Made by a program: the position numbers and the translations under genes
The notes under the pieces: model-generated
The model's input: the letters and a program-made list of their open reading frames with translations, nothing else
The model's database searches: none
What the model was told of the DNA's origin: nothing
Assembly: GCF_019278525.1 (NCBI RefSeq)
Contig: NZ_CP058986.1
Span: 2,018,001-2,082,000 of the forward strand
Length of the DNA stretch: 64,000 nucleotides
DNA from: Polaribacter sp. HaHaR_3_91
Lineage (GTDB): Bacteria > Bacteroidota > Bacteroidia > Flavobacteriales > Flavobacteriaceae
Direction of reading: 5' to 3'
Shown here: piece by piece, positions 42,536-52,517 of the stretch
Numbering within the stretch: the first letter of the stretch is position 1
How the letters are laid out: every line of letters begins with the position of its first letter

Positions 42536-43432
42536 TTATTGATGTAAACCTTTGCTTCTTAATAATTCTAATAACATTTCGGGTTCATCAGTCTGAATGA
42601 TATTAGCTCCATCTTTAATCAATTCTTCAATTATTTTTTCTCCACTTCCATAACGAATTTCAGCATCTTTTTCTCCTAAGGTATTTATCCAAATTCTAGC
42701 ATTGTTTTCTTTTAACAAATCACCAACTTCTTTGGTATTAAAGCCCGTGTCTATATGTACAACTTCTGGGTTAAACTTTACAACAGCCGAATCTGCCATT
42801 TTTAAAGAATATGCTCTAGGCATTAATTGAGCGGATTTATCTAAAATTTTAATGCGTTCTAACTGGTTGTAATCATTATCAAAATAAAATACCTCGTTTT
42901 TATTTCCAAATTCATTTACAGCTTTCACTAATCCTTCTACATTGTCCGTTTTCATATCTACATCTACCATTATTTTACCTTTAACTACTTTTAAAAATTC
43001 TTCAAAAGTTGGTACAGATTCTTTGCTTATTCTGCCATAAGGTGCTTTTAGTTTAAAAGCTTTAATCTCAGCTAATGTTAAGTCTTCAACTTCACCTGTT
43101 CCTGTAGTTGTGCGATCTATAGAGCTATCATGCATTAAAATTAGTTGTCCGTCTTTTGTTGTTTTTACATCAACCTCTATTATATCTACTCCTAATTCAA
43201 TAGATTTTAATGAAGATTCTATAGAATTTTCAAAATTACCCATGTGTGCACCTCTATGAGCTGCAACCAAGATTGATTTTGATGTTGCATTTTTAAACTC
43301 TTTAAGTGTTGTAGTTATATTTGTAGCTTTTACAATTACTTCTGTTGTTTCTTTTTGACGTATATTTTCTTTTGTACAAGACCACCCTATAAAAAAGACG
43401 AATAAAATAATTAGTTGTTTTGTGATTTTCAT
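42536..43432 (-). CDS. Glycerophosphodiester phosphodiesterase, lipoprotein
   Basis: The 298-residue protein has a lipobox GWSC and a GDPD domain: VAAHRGAHMGNFENSIESSLKSIELGVDIIEVDVKTTKDGQLILMHDSSIDRTTTGTG, then PTFEEFLKVVKGKIMVDVDMK and DGANIIQTDEPEML. The HR..E(N) and EVDV..T/H pairs are the metal and catalytic residues. It splits glycerophosphodiesters in the periplasm or at the surface to glycerol-3-phosphate and alcohol. The ATG at 43432 is preferred to 43441. The purple-acid phosphatase gene is 35 bases upstream. Confidence 0.93.
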   Translation of the reverse strand: MKITKQLIILFVFFIGWSCTKENIRQKETTEVIVKATNITTTLKEFKNATSKSILVAAHRGAHMGNFENSIESSLKSIELGVDIIEVDVKTTKDGQLILMHDSSIDRTTTGTGEVEDLTLAEIKAFKLKAPYGRISKESVPTFEEFLKVVKGKIMVDVDMKTDNVEGLVKAVNEFGNKNEVFYFDNDYNQLERIKILDKSAQLMPRAYSLKMADSAVVKFNPEVVHIDTGFNTKEVGDLLKENNARIWINTLGEKDAEIRYGSGEKIIEELIKDGANIIQTDEPEMLLELLRSKGLHQ

Positions 43433-43467
43433 TTTTTGCAATTTTTATCGTTGTTTTAGTTGAGGAG

Positions 43468-44859
43468 TTATTCTCCTTTTTCTAGATCTTTTTTTAATCT
43501 AACAGGTGTTTCAGGAACTTTATTAATCAATGTTTTTTTTCCATCTTTTTTTATAATTTCAAAAGCGTCATAAAGAGTGCCAATAGGTGTGTAGGCTCCA
43601 TACTTAATGGTGTCTTTAGATACTGTTATGATTTGAAAGAGTTGCGTGTATTCACCTCGTCTTACCATCCATTCTTGATCTTTAGATTCGTACATTTTTG
43701 GTCCACTTACAGAAACAGCATAAACAGCACCCGCATCTTCTACTACAGTTAAACCTTTTCCTTCATTTTTAGGAAATCCTCTTGCATATGTATGATCATG
43801 ACCTTGTAAAACTAAATCCACACCATATTTATCAATTAAAGGTTTTATAGCTTCTCTAAGTTCTTTATTATCACGTCCTTTTGCGGTAGAATAAATAGGG
43901 TAGTGGGTTGTGATAATTGTCCATTTTTTTGTATTTGCTTGTAATACAGAGTCTAACCATTGTATTTGAGCTTCTTTTGATTCTTCACTTTCATCAAAAC
44001 CTTCGCTATCTAAAGAAATTATTTTCATGTCTTGGTAATCTATAGCAAAACAAGTTTCTTTTAAAGCTTCTGTTGGGCCATTTTCTGGCAAGGTAAACTG
44101 TGGTCTCCATAACGAAGATAAAACACCATTTCGGTATTCATGATTACCAGGCGTCATCATACTTGGTACCGTTGCATGAATAAAATTACCTGCGTAAAAC
44201 CATTCTCCCCATTCTAAATTGGCATCTCTATCGTTAATTAAATCTCCAGCATGTAACATAAAATCGACCTGTGGAAATTGACGATATGAATTACGAATGA
44301 CTCTAGACCATAAAGATTTTACGTTGTTTTGAGCATCCCCAAAATAGATAAAACTAAAAGGCTTTTCATTTCCAACATTTGCTGTTTTATACTGAAACCA
44401 TTCACTCCAATAACCATTATCTTTACTTCCATTTCCAACACGATAAACATAAATGGTATTTGGTTTTAAATTATGAACTACTGCAGAATGATAGGTCGCT
44501 TTTACAAGAGGTTCATTTCTGTTTTGGTTTTCAAATTTTTGTGAGGTTGCATTTATTTTTTCAACATTTCGTAATAAAAATTCGGGTCCATCTGTTGCTA
44601 AAGCTATTTCTATAACTCCATTAGACACTTGTTGATCTGTTCTCCAATTTACTGCTAAACTATGCGCTGCATCTGCTGTAAGATTTGCTATAATACGATC
44701 TGGTGTACTAGACGGAAATATTAATTTATGTGCAACTATAGAGTCGAATGCAGAATAATGTGTATGTGTACTTTCATTATCATGCGTGTGTTGTGCTTGT
44801 AGTAGAGCGCTAAATAATATAGTGATTACTAAAACAATTAAACTTTTTTGTGTTTTCAT
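43468..44859 (-). CDS. Purple acid phosphatase-like metallophosphoesterase
   Basis: The 463-residue exported protein (cleavage near LLQAQ) has an N-terminal fibronectin III-like domain (residues ~55-165, PDRIIANLTADAAHSLAVNWRT) and a calcineurin-like domain with YFGDAQ, HAGDLINDR, PGNHEY, HYPIY and GHDHTYAR, covering the dimetal ligands. These enzymes hydrolyse phosphomonoesters. It is directly upstream of the phosphodiesterase gene and divergent from the AraC regulator, so it likely releases phosphate after GDPD action. Confidence 0.92.
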   Translation of the reverse strand: MKTQKSLIVLVITILFSALLQAQHTHDNESTHTHYSAFDSIVAHKLIFPSSTPDRIIANLTADAAHSLAVNWRTDQQVSNGVIEIALATDGPEFLLRNVEKINATSQKFENQNRNEPLVKATYHSAVVHNLKPNTIYVYRVGNGSKDNGYWSEWFQYKTANVGNEKPFSFIYFGDAQNNVKSLWSRVIRNSYRQFPQVDFMLHAGDLINDRDANLEWGEWFYAGNFIHATVPSMMTPGNHEYRNGVLSSLWRPQFTLPENGPTEALKETCFAIDYQDMKIISLDSEGFDESEESKEAQIQWLDSVLQANTKKWTIITTHYPIYSTAKGRDNKELREAIKPLIDKYGVDLVLQGHDHTYARGFPKNEGKGLTVVEDAGAVYAVSVSGPKMYESKDQEWMVRRGEYTQLFQIITVSKDTIKYGAYTPIGTLYDAFEIIKKDGKKTLINKVPETPVRLKKDLEKGE

Positions 44860-45061
44860 TATTGAAATTTATATTGAAGTCAAAAATATTTTATCATGAA
44901 GTAAAAAGCGATTTCCTTTCAATAAAGAATCGTTAAGGATTCATTATTTTTAGGTTTATTTGTTAAGATAAATTACATATAATTAAACAAGAAATTACAT
45001 TATAGTAAACTAAAGATTAAAACAATTGCATAGTATTGGATTCTGGAATAATAGCCATACT

Positions 45062-45913
45062 ATGCATTTTGTTTTTGAAAAAATATTTGTACCAAGCAAC
45101 CATACTTTTATATCAAGAGAGTTGCCTTTATCGCCAAATAAGAAAATTCATTCACATAAAAACTTTGAAATAAATTATGTTACTTCTGGCAAAGGAAGAA
45201 GAATAATTGGTGATCATATTTCTAATTTTGAAAAAGGAGACCTCGTACTTATAGGATCTGATTTACCTCATTGTTGGGATTTACAGAATAGTGATCATAA
45301 CGAATCTCCAACTTGTATTGTGACGCATTTTTCTGAAAATGTTTTTAATTTTGATTTTTTTAAAATCCCAGAATTAAAGCAAGTGGAATTATTATTAAAA
45401 GAAGCAAGTAATGGAATTCGTTTTAAAGTTAAAGATGATGTAGAAATACATAAAACTTTAATAGAAATGGTAAAAACGGATGGTTTAGAATACTATATTA
45501 AACTGTTGAAATTATTTGAATATCTTATTAAAATAGAAGATAGAGAGCAACTGTCTAATCCTACAAATAAAAAGACTGCTTTTTCTAAAAATGTAGATAA
45601 AATAGATAAGGTATACGAATATGTTTTTTTAAATATTAAAGAAGGAATTAATTTGGATGAAGCATCTGCAGTTTTAAATATGGCTCCAAGTTCTTTTTGT
45701 CGATTTTTTAAAAAGAAAACAGGACTTACTTTTATGGAATATGTAAAAAATGTAAAAGTTGGTATTGCTACAAAATTGTTGGCTGAAACGGATAAACAAA
45801 TAGCTGAAATCTGTTATGAAAGTGGCTATAATAATTTAGCTAATTTTAACCTTTATTTTAAAGCAAAAATGGGGAAAACACCATCTAATTATCGTAAATA
45901 TTTTAGACATTAG
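45062..45913 (+). CDS. AraC-family transcriptional regulator
   Basis: The 283-residue protein has an N-terminal cupin sensor (residues ~15-90, HSHKNFEINYVTSGKGRRIIGDH, then GDLVLIGSDLPHCW) and a C-terminal pair of helix-turn-helix motifs (~185-280, NLDEASAVLNMAPSSFCRFFKKKTGLTFMEYVKNVKV, then IAEICYESGYNNLANFNLYFKAKMGKTPSNYRK). The ATG at 45062 is chosen because an upstream TTG reading adds only a non-conserved leader. It is divergent from the phosphatase and convergent with susD, so it likely controls this locus. Confidence 0.9.
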   Translation: MHFVFEKIFVPSNHTFISRELPLSPNKKIHSHKNFEINYVTSGKGRRIIGDHISNFEKGDLVLIGSDLPHCWDLQNSDHNESPTCIVTHFSENVFNFDFFKIPELKQVELLLKEASNGIRFKVKDDVEIHKTLIEMVKTDGLEYYIKLLKLFEYLIKIEDREQLSNPTNKKTAFSKNVDKIDKVYEYVFLNIKEGINLDEASAVLNMAPSSFCRFFKKKTGLTFMEYVKNVKVGIATKLLAETDKQIAEICYESGYNNLANFNLYFKAKMGKTPSNYRKYFRH

Positions 45914-45954
45914 AGTTTTTGTTTTAGTATAAAAAAGACTTATTTTATTTACAA

Positions 45955-45986
45955 TAAAAAATGCCTGAGGAAACTCAGGCATTTTA
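45955..45986 (+). terminator. Bidirectional terminator between AraC and SusD genes
   Basis: The stem AAAATGCCTGAG/CTCAGGCATTTT has loop GAAA, with A and T runs on both sides. It serves both convergent genes. Confidence 0.88.
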
Positions 45987-46007
45987 AAATTATTTTTGTA
46001 TTTAATA

Positions 46008-47696
46008 TTACCAAGGTTTTGTAACATCTTGTACAATCCATGGTTTAGCATAAGGGCTATCATTAGAATCGGTATTGCTATACGGAGTTTCTTCTAAGGA
46101 AGCAACTCCAACAGCATTATTTGATGTGTTGTTATTTATTTCATCACTAGGATACACAAACCTTAATGGCATGACATCTTCTCTAGCTAAAGGACCAGCA
46201 TTTAAAGATGGAAAACCTGTTCTTCTCCAATCTAAATATGCTTCATCACCATTAAACATATTTGCAATCCATTTTTGTTGCATAATTATTTCTAAACTAC
46301 CATCAAAGGCAACTCCTGAATTGGTTATGTATTCATTATAATTGTCCGCGAGTCCCCACACTTCTAAAGAAGCTTTTATTCCTTCTAAATAATTAGTTTC
46401 GGCATCCGATCCCCAACCTCTTACGGCTGCTTCTGCTTTTAAAAACGATATTTCTGCATACGAAAACAACCTTGCTTTTAATAAGTTTCCTCCATCTTCT
46501 TTTAGATTAAATACTTCATTCATTCTAGAAACGTAACTATTTGTACCTCCTCTAGAACCTTCAGTATTTAGATTGTATGTATATGGATCGGCATTACTTA
46601 CAGCTACTGGTAAACCTACGTAAACGCTACTTGTATCAATAAGTGTTTTGCCTGCTTCTATATCTGCTGCATAAGTGTTTGATGAGTAGATTGCATAACC
46701 ATTTTCTTCTAAGGTATCTTCGTTAATATAACGGATACCGTCTTGTTCTGCAATATCACCACCTCCAGGAATTTCATCTGCTGGTACAACTTTAGTAGGG
46801 GTTACAACAGGAGCAAACCAAACGGCAATTCTAGGGTCGTTAAATTCTTTTAATTTGTCTGTAATCGTAGTGCAAGGCTTTACTCTATAAAATTCTGAAG
46901 CAGAACCAAATTGCCCGCTTTCTGGCCAAGATTGACTCGTAATACCTCCAATATAGCTAAGAGATAATTCATTATCAATGCTACTTATTAATGGTTTTAA
47001 AAGTGTTTTTGTTACACCATCTTGAGAAAAACTTGGTAATTTTTCTGATAAACGCATATAATAACGTAGTGCTAAGGAGTTCGCTAATTTTTGCCATTTA
47101 GAAGCATCTCCAGCGTAAAAAACATCTTGAGATGCGTCAACATTTTCAAAATTACTTCCTTCTAAAAGGGTAGACGCTGTTTCTAAATCTGCAATAATGC
47201 CTTTGTAAACAGCTTCTTGTGTATCATAAGCTGGTTTTTCTCCGTTTAAAATATTTCCGTGTAAAGCATCTGAATAAGGAATGTCTCCATAATAATCGGT
47301 AAGATTACCAAATAACATCGATTTTAGTATTAAAGTTACCCCTTCATGAAAATCTAAACCTAATGCTACAGCTTGGTCATTGGCTACTTTGTTAGTGCGT
47401 AGTAAGTTGTAATTAGTAGACCAAATAGATCCTGTAGCCCAATCATATCTGTTGTCAGACCAAGAATCTTTTTGTATAAACTGTGATGCAGCTCCGGTGT
47501 CTCCAGCATAACCTCTAGAAGTTGTACTTGTTGCAAGCCCTGTCATTACCGTACTCATTAATAAATTGGGGTCTGCCAAATTAGGCTCAATTCCATTTGG
47601 ATTCTCATTTATTTCTACCAAATTACTATCGCAAGAAACGATAAGCAAAGTTGGAATCAATAGAAATAAAATTACTATATTTTTTATAAATTTCAT
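46008..47696 (-). CDS. SusD/RagB-family nutrient-binding outer-membrane lipoprotein
   Basis: The 562-residue protein has a lipobox LLIVSC (Cys22) and the SusD-like_2 pattern: NPNLLMSTVMTGLAT, LNGEKPAYDTQEAVYKGIIADLETA, ASKWQKLANSLALRYYMRLSEK (TPR-like helices), EISFLKAEAAVRGW and IIMQQKWIANMFNGDEAYLDWRRTGFP. It forms the lid of a SusC transporter. It lies 22 bases after susC on the same strand. Phosphodiesterase and phosphatase neighbours suggest a phosphorylated ligand. Confidence 0.94.
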   Translation of the reverse strand: MKFIKNIVILFLLIPTLLIVSCDSNLVEINENPNGIEPNLADPNLLMSTVMTGLATSTTSRGYAGDTGAASQFIQKDSWSDNRYDWATGSIWSTNYNLLRTNKVANDQAVALGLDFHEGVTLILKSMLFGNLTDYYGDIPYSDALHGNILNGEKPAYDTQEAVYKGIIADLETASTLLEGSNFENVDASQDVFYAGDASKWQKLANSLALRYYMRLSEKLPSFSQDGVTKTLLKPLISSIDNELSLSYIGGITSQSWPESGQFGSASEFYRVKPCTTITDKLKEFNDPRIAVWFAPVVTPTKVVPADEIPGGGDIAEQDGIRYINEDTLEENGYAIYSSNTYAADIEAGKTLIDTSSVYVGLPVAVSNADPYTYNLNTEGSRGGTNSYVSRMNEVFNLKEDGGNLLKARLFSYAEISFLKAEAAVRGWGSDAETNYLEGIKASLEVWGLADNYNEYITNSGVAFDGSLEIIMQQKWIANMFNGDEAYLDWRRTGFPSLNAGPLAREDVMPLRFVYPSDEINNNTSNNAVGVASLEETPYSNTDSNDSPYAKPWIVQDVTKPW

Positions 47697-47718
47697 ATTC
47701 TTGATTTTTTATTTTAAT

Positions 47719-50700
47719 TTAAAAACTTGCGTTTAGTTTAAAACCAACAGGAATTGACCATGGTTGAATGTTGTATCGTTCTACACCTTGTGCCATTCCT
47801 GATCCTGAACTTTGAAAAGCACTTTCTGGATCTATATTGATGCCTGCTTTTGTCCATAAAATAATATTACGGCTAAATAATGAAAGCGATAAATTGTTCA
47901 TACCCATTTTTTCTGACACTTCACGAGGAAAAGTATATCCAATAGAAATTTGTCTAAGTTTTAAGTAATCTGCATCAAAAGTTGCTGCTTTAGAATAGCT
48001 CCAAGGATAATTGTCTCCATAAGAATGGTATTGTGTACCTTCTCCACCTAGGTTTTCTTGAGTAGCTACAAAATTACCACTGTCATCATAATACCCCATT
48101 ACTCCAGGTAAAAATACTCCATCATTTAAACCATCATAAGGGAAACCACCATACTCTGCAGTAGGTCCACCAACAAGTGGATAGAATTCTCCGTTTGGTG
48201 ATAAAAATATATCAGAATTTTCTCTAATGTAAGCAGGTATATCATTGACGTTGCTTAAGTCATGAACTTTATCTAGCCATCTTGAAGTTTGTACATCAGA
48301 TTCTGAATAACGGTACGTTTGAGAAACAAATTGTCCACCTTTTCTCCAATCAAAATTCATTGATAAATTCCAGTTTTTATACGTGATAGAAGTTTGTAAT
48401 CCCATTTTAAAATCAGGATTATAATTACCAGTAACAGGAGCCACTCTATTTCCGTCTGCATCAGATAAAGTTCTATCGTCACTATCCCATCCTTCATCAT
48501 CTAACAAAGGCCATCCGTAGTAAGGCGAATTTTCATCTTCTACACGAACAAATGCTCTATCTACTAGCTGACCAATTTCTTCACCAACCCAAGTATAGGC
48601 ACCATTTCTTGCTTCAGACCAAAAAGAAACATAATCTGTGCCTGGAGCTAATTCTGTAATAATGGTTTTGTTGGTCGTAAATGTTAAATTCATATTCCAA
48701 CGTAGATCATCATTTTTAACTAAAACACTTCCTAAGCTTGCCTCAAACCCTTTACTGTTTAAATTACCAGCATTAAATAGTTTACTTGTAGCACCAGAAG
48801 AAATTGGTAATGATTTTTGAAAGATTTGGTTTTTGTTATCAGATTCATAATACGTGAAATCCAATGTTATTTTATTTCTAAAAAGTGATAGATCAACACC
48901 GTATTCTGTAGATGTATTAATTTCTGGTTTAATTTCATCATTTTTTAAAGCAGCACTTACAGATAATTGTGAAGCAGCTCCCCAGTCTCCAGAATTGCTT
49001 AAAACAGAGTATAAATTATAAGCACTTGTATCATTACCTGCTTGTGCCCAACCTACACGCAGCTTAAATAAAGATACATCGTTACCCATATTAAAAATCT
49101 TATCTAATAAAATACTTGATGAAACTGAAGGGTACAAAAAGCTATTATTATTTTCAGGTAAAGTGCTAGACCAATCGTTTCTAACACTCGCATCTATAAA
49201 TACAGTATTTTTAAAACTAATATTACCTAAAGCATACAAACTATTTACACGTTTTTTAGATGAAGAACTACCATAGCTAATATTATCTGAGGCTATATTA
49301 GATAATGTAAATAAGTTAGGAACCACTAAACCAGAACCTCCATTTTTAGTTTGCGCAGATGATGAATTATTATTTAAATCTCTTCTGTTACCTCCAGCGG
49401 ATAAGCTGTAATCAAAATTTTCGTTTAATTTATCTTGATAAGTAAGTAAAAAATCGACATTTGTTTCTACACCATTTATGTTAGATAATCCGTAAGCACC
49501 ATTAGGTTCATCATTAAAACCGCTAGATATTTTAGTTTCTCTTACTTCATGAGTATCATTATAAGCAAAACGAGTCATTAAAGAAAGTTTGTCTGTAAAT
49601 TGATAATCGGCTTGAATATTACCCATCAATCTTTTTCTTTTAAACCCATTATTTATTTCATTGGCCAAAAAATAAGGGTTGTTAAATTCAAATTGAGAAG
49701 GATCATCCCCAAAATTATAGGGTGCATTTTGGCTAACGCCCTCTACTAACCAATAATCTTTCATGTCAAGAATATCTATATGGCTATTAATATCATATAG
49801 TGCTTGTAAAGGGTTTGCACCTCTGTCTGTTGTAGAAGGGCGATTATCTGCACCAGAAATAGTATATTTTATACTTGAGTTAATTTTTAATTTGTCATTA
49901 ACATCAAAACTACTATTGATACCAAAATTATGTCTATACAAATCAGAATTTGGAATAAAACCTTCATGTTGCATATTGGTATAAGATATTCTATAATTCA
50001 TTCTGTCTGTACTATTTTCTATAGAAACAGTATTTGTAGAAGTAAATGAATTTTCAAAGAAATTTTTAGCATTGTTGGCACCTCTAGAAATTAATGGTTT
50101 TGCTACACCAACTCCCGTAGCTATTTCTTGATCTGAATATGGCCATTGAATAGCACTTAAACCTTTGTCTAATTCAGGACCAACCCAACCAGAAGAAGTT
50201 TCGTCTATTTGTGTTGTATTAGGGTTTGGTCTACTACCGTTGGCAAAAAGTGTAGATTTTTCGATAAATTTATAAGGGATTTCGTAGACATTACTAGAAC
50301 TAAAAGAAATGCCTAAACCTTTATTTTTTTTACCTGATTTTGTAGTAATTAAAATAACACCATTACCACCTCTTGCTCCATATAGTGCAGCAGCACTAGG
50401 CCCTTTTAAAACAGATACGTTTGCAATATCATCAGGATTAATATCACTAATACCACCACCATAATCTACCTCTACACCGCCACCAATACTTCCAATGTTG
50501 GTAAGTCCACTACTTAAAGGAACACCATCTACAACATATAAAGGTTGGTTATCTGTAGTTAATGAAGAAGCACCACGTAAAATTACACTTACAGTAGAAC
50601 CAGCACCTCCGGTAGCATTAATTTGCACACCTGCAACTCTACCATTTAATGCGTTTAATGCATTTTCTTGTGTTACAGTTGTCATATCATCTCCAGATAC

Positions 50701-51078
50701 TTCAGCAACGGAATACCCTAATGATTTTTTCTCTCTAGAAATTCCAAGTGCGGTAACAACAATACCATCTAACGCTTCTGAAGATTCTTCTAAGGTAACG
50801 TTGATATTTGTTTTACTACCAACATTAACTTCTTGTGTTGCCATACCTAAATATGAAAATACAAGTATTGAATTGTTGTTAGGAACAGTAATATTATAAT
50901 TACCATCAAAATCGGAAGTTACTCCGGTAGTTGTTCCTTTTAAAACAACAGATACTCCTGGTAAGAGTATTTGATTAGTGTCGCTTATAACTCCTTTAAC
51001 TTGTTGTTGTGCATATATGTTTGCAGATAACAAGCATATTAAAAAGAAGGTAAAAAGCCTTAAGTTTCTTTTTTTCAT
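47719..51078 (-). CDS. SusC/RagA-family TonB-linked outer-membrane transporter
   Basis: The 1119-residue protein has a signal peptide (cleavage near IYAQ), a carboxypeptidase-regulatory-like domain (residues ~27-105), the SusC plug (VTALGISREKKSLGYSVAEVSGDDM, NALNGRVAGVQINATGGAGSTVSVILRGASSL, YVVDGVPLSSG, ISDINPDDIANVSVLKGPSAAALYGARGGNGVILITTKSG) and a large barrel ending in KLNASF. It imports a substrate with the SusD partner downstream. It is the first gene of its operon and divergent from the second GDPD gene. Confidence 0.96.
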   Translation of the reverse strand: MKKRNLRLFTFFLICLLSANIYAQQQVKGVISDTNQILLPGVSVVLKGTTTGVTSDFDGNYNITVPNNNSILVFSYLGMATQEVNVGSKTNINVTLEESSEALDGIVVTALGISREKKSLGYSVAEVSGDDMTTVTQENALNALNGRVAGVQINATGGAGSTVSVILRGASSLTTDNQPLYVVDGVPLSSGLTNIGSIGGGVEVDYGGGISDINPDDIANVSVLKGPSAAALYGARGGNGVILITTKSGKKNKGLGISFSSSNVYEIPYKFIEKSTLFANGSRPNPNTTQIDETSSGWVGPELDKGLSAIQWPYSDQEIATGVGVAKPLISRGANNAKNFFENSFTSTNTVSIENSTDRMNYRISYTNMQHEGFIPNSDLYRHNFGINSSFDVNDKLKINSSIKYTISGADNRPSTTDRGANPLQALYDINSHIDILDMKDYWLVEGVSQNAPYNFGDDPSQFEFNNPYFLANEINNGFKRKRLMGNIQADYQFTDKLSLMTRFAYNDTHEVRETKISSGFNDEPNGAYGLSNINGVETNVDFLLTYQDKLNENFDYSLSAGGNRRDLNNNSSSAQTKNGGSGLVVPNLFTLSNIASDNISYGSSSSKKRVNSLYALGNISFKNTVFIDASVRNDWSSTLPENNNSFLYPSVSSSILLDKIFNMGNDVSLFKLRVGWAQAGNDTSAYNLYSVLSNSGDWGAASQLSVSAALKNDEIKPEINTSTEYGVDLSLFRNKITLDFTYYESDNKNQIFQKSLPISSGATSKLFNAGNLNSKGFEASLGSVLVKNDDLRWNMNLTFTTNKTIITELAPGTDYVSFWSEARNGAYTWVGEEIGQLVDRAFVRVEDENSPYYGWPLLDDEGWDSDDRTLSDADGNRVAPVTGNYNPDFKMGLQTSITYKNWNLSMNFDWRKGGQFVSQTYRYSESDVQTSRWLDKVHDLSNVNDIPAYIRENSDIFLSPNGEFYPLVGGPTAEYGGFPYDGLNDGVFLPGVMGYYDDSGNFVATQENLGGEGTQYHSYGDNYPWSYSKAATFDADYLKLRQISIGYTFPREVSEKMGMNNLSLSLFSRNIILWTKAGINIDPESAFQSSGSGMAQGVERYNIQPWSIPVGFKLNASF

Positions 51079-51421
51079 ACTGTGAATGAATTAATAAAAT
51101 AGTTGATTTGTTATGTTAATTTCGGACAAACCTATTCTAAAAATTTTGTTAAAACTTAATGTATATTGTTAGTTATAGATTATATTTTGTCTCTTTTTTT
51201 TTCTTTGTTATTTTAAGGTTCAGACAAGGTTAATATAATGTTACATCGTAAAAAAGAGCATTAATTGAAGTTTCATTTTTGAATTAAAATGAGCTGTTTT
51301 TTTTGATAAAGCAGTTTAAATATCATACAAAACGAATAAGATTTAATCATTTTAATCTTCTTTATTCAACTTAATTTGTAATCAATAATAAGAAGAATGT
51401 TTTCTTTTAAAAAAATAAAAG
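51079..51421. other. Divergent regulatory gap between susC and GDPD (343 bases)
   Basis: No gene is seen. It is expected to hold promoters for both genes, and perhaps AraC sites, but no convincing -7/-33 pair or operator was recognised. Confidence 0.35.
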
Positions 51422-52237
51422 ATGAAGAAGGTTATACTATTAAATAAGAATTTTTTATTCTTGATATTACTCTTGTTGAAACTATCTGTTTTTGCACAAG
51501 CAGATAGTTTACCTCTAAAAGGTATTTGTGCACATCGTGGAGCGAATAAGACACATCCAGAGAATACAATTGCCGCTTTTAAAGAAGCCATACGTTTAGG
51601 AGTTCAAATGATAGAGTTTGATGTACAATTAACACAAGATAATAAACTTGTGATCATGCATGATGCTACTGTAAATAGAACAACAAATGGTTTTGGAAAA
51701 GTATCTGAGTTAACTTTAACTGAAATTAGAGAATTAGATGGAGGTAGTTGGAAAGCTGAAAAGTTTAATGGGGAAAAAGTACCAACTCTACAAGAAGTTC
51801 TTAGAATAATGCCACAAAACATATGGTTAAATATTCATTTAAAAGGAGACAGAAGGGTAGGTGTAGAAACGGCTAAAATGGTAATGGCAGAAAATAGAGT
51901 TCAACAATCTGTAATTGCATGTGGAAAAAAGGCGGCTAAAGGAGTAAATAGCGTAAGTAAAAACATGAAGATTTGTAATATGGAACGTTCAACTTCTCGT
52001 GTTTCTTATATCGACCAAACCATCAAAAAAAACTTTGCATTTCTTCAAATAAAAAATAGTAGAGATGATGTAAACATGTTACGCGACCTAAAAAAACTAA
52101 AGCAAAATGGTGTTCGTGTAAATTATTTTCATTCAGAAAAAAAAGAGCAAGTGAAAGAATTACTAGATGCTGGGGTAGATTTTATTTTGACTGATAATTT
52201 GGCAGAAATGTTAGAAGCTTTTTCCTTAATAAAATAA
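51422..52237 (+). CDS. Glycerophosphodiester phosphodiesterase (second copy)
   Basis: The 271-residue exported protein (cleavage near SVFAQ) has a GDPD domain with GICAHRGANKTHPENTIAAFKEAIRLGVQMIEFDVQLTQDNKLVIMHDATVNRTT, PTLQEVLRIMP and GVDFILTDNLAEMLEAF. It is periplasmic, not a lipoprotein, unlike the copy at 42.5 kb. It is divergent from the susC/susD operon, and a tiny lipoprotein ORF follows. Confidence 0.93.
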   Translation: MKKVILLNKNFLFLILLLLKLSVFAQADSLPLKGICAHRGANKTHPENTIAAFKEAIRLGVQMIEFDVQLTQDNKLVIMHDATVNRTTNGFGKVSELTLTEIRELDGGSWKAEKFNGEKVPTLQEVLRIMPQNIWLNIHLKGDRRVGVETAKMVMAENRVQQSVIACGKKAAKGVNSVSKNMKICNMERSTSRVSYIDQTIKKNFAFLQIKNSRDDVNMLRDLKKLKQNGVRVNYFHSEKKEQVKELLDAGVDFILTDNLAEMLEAFSLIK

Positions 52238-52280
52238 GTATTTAAATATATAGTAACCTTAAAAAAAAACATTATAATTT

Positions 52281-52379
52281 ATGAAAAAGTATGTAATCAT
52301 TTTAGGAACCTTTTTTGTTTTTTCTTGTTCTACTAATAAAAAAGAATTTGAGCCTAACAAGACTTCTGTAAAATTGTAG
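52281..52379 (+). CDS. Tiny lipoprotein (32 residues)
   Basis: The ORF gives MKKYVIILGTFFVFSC followed by a short polar tail, a clean lipoprotein signal with lipobox VFSC. It lies 43 bases after the GDPD stop. It may be a real small lipoprotein or the remaining start of a larger lost gene. Confidence 0.45.
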   Translation: MKKYVIILGTFFVFSCSTNKKEFEPNKTSVKL

Positions 52380-52452
52380 ATGAATTTGTGATTAAAAAAT
52401 AGTTAGATAAAATTATATTTTAAGGCATAAAAGCATACTGTTTTTGTTTAAG

Positions 52453-52489
52453 TAAATACCCAACGTTCGTTTACGTTGGGTATTTATTT
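52453..52489 (+). terminator. Bidirectional terminator between the tiny lipoprotein and 52518 genes
   Basis: A 13-bp perfect stem AAATACCCAACGT/ACGTTGGGTATTT lies in A/T-rich flanks between converging genes. Confidence 0.85.
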
Positions 52490-52517
52490 AATAGAGCGTT
52501 TTAAAGTAGATTTATAC

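Noticed and set aside
50495-50899. Plus-strand reading antisense to susC
   Set aside because: It lies over the conserved SusC plug; composition is what the reverse strand of that coding region gives.
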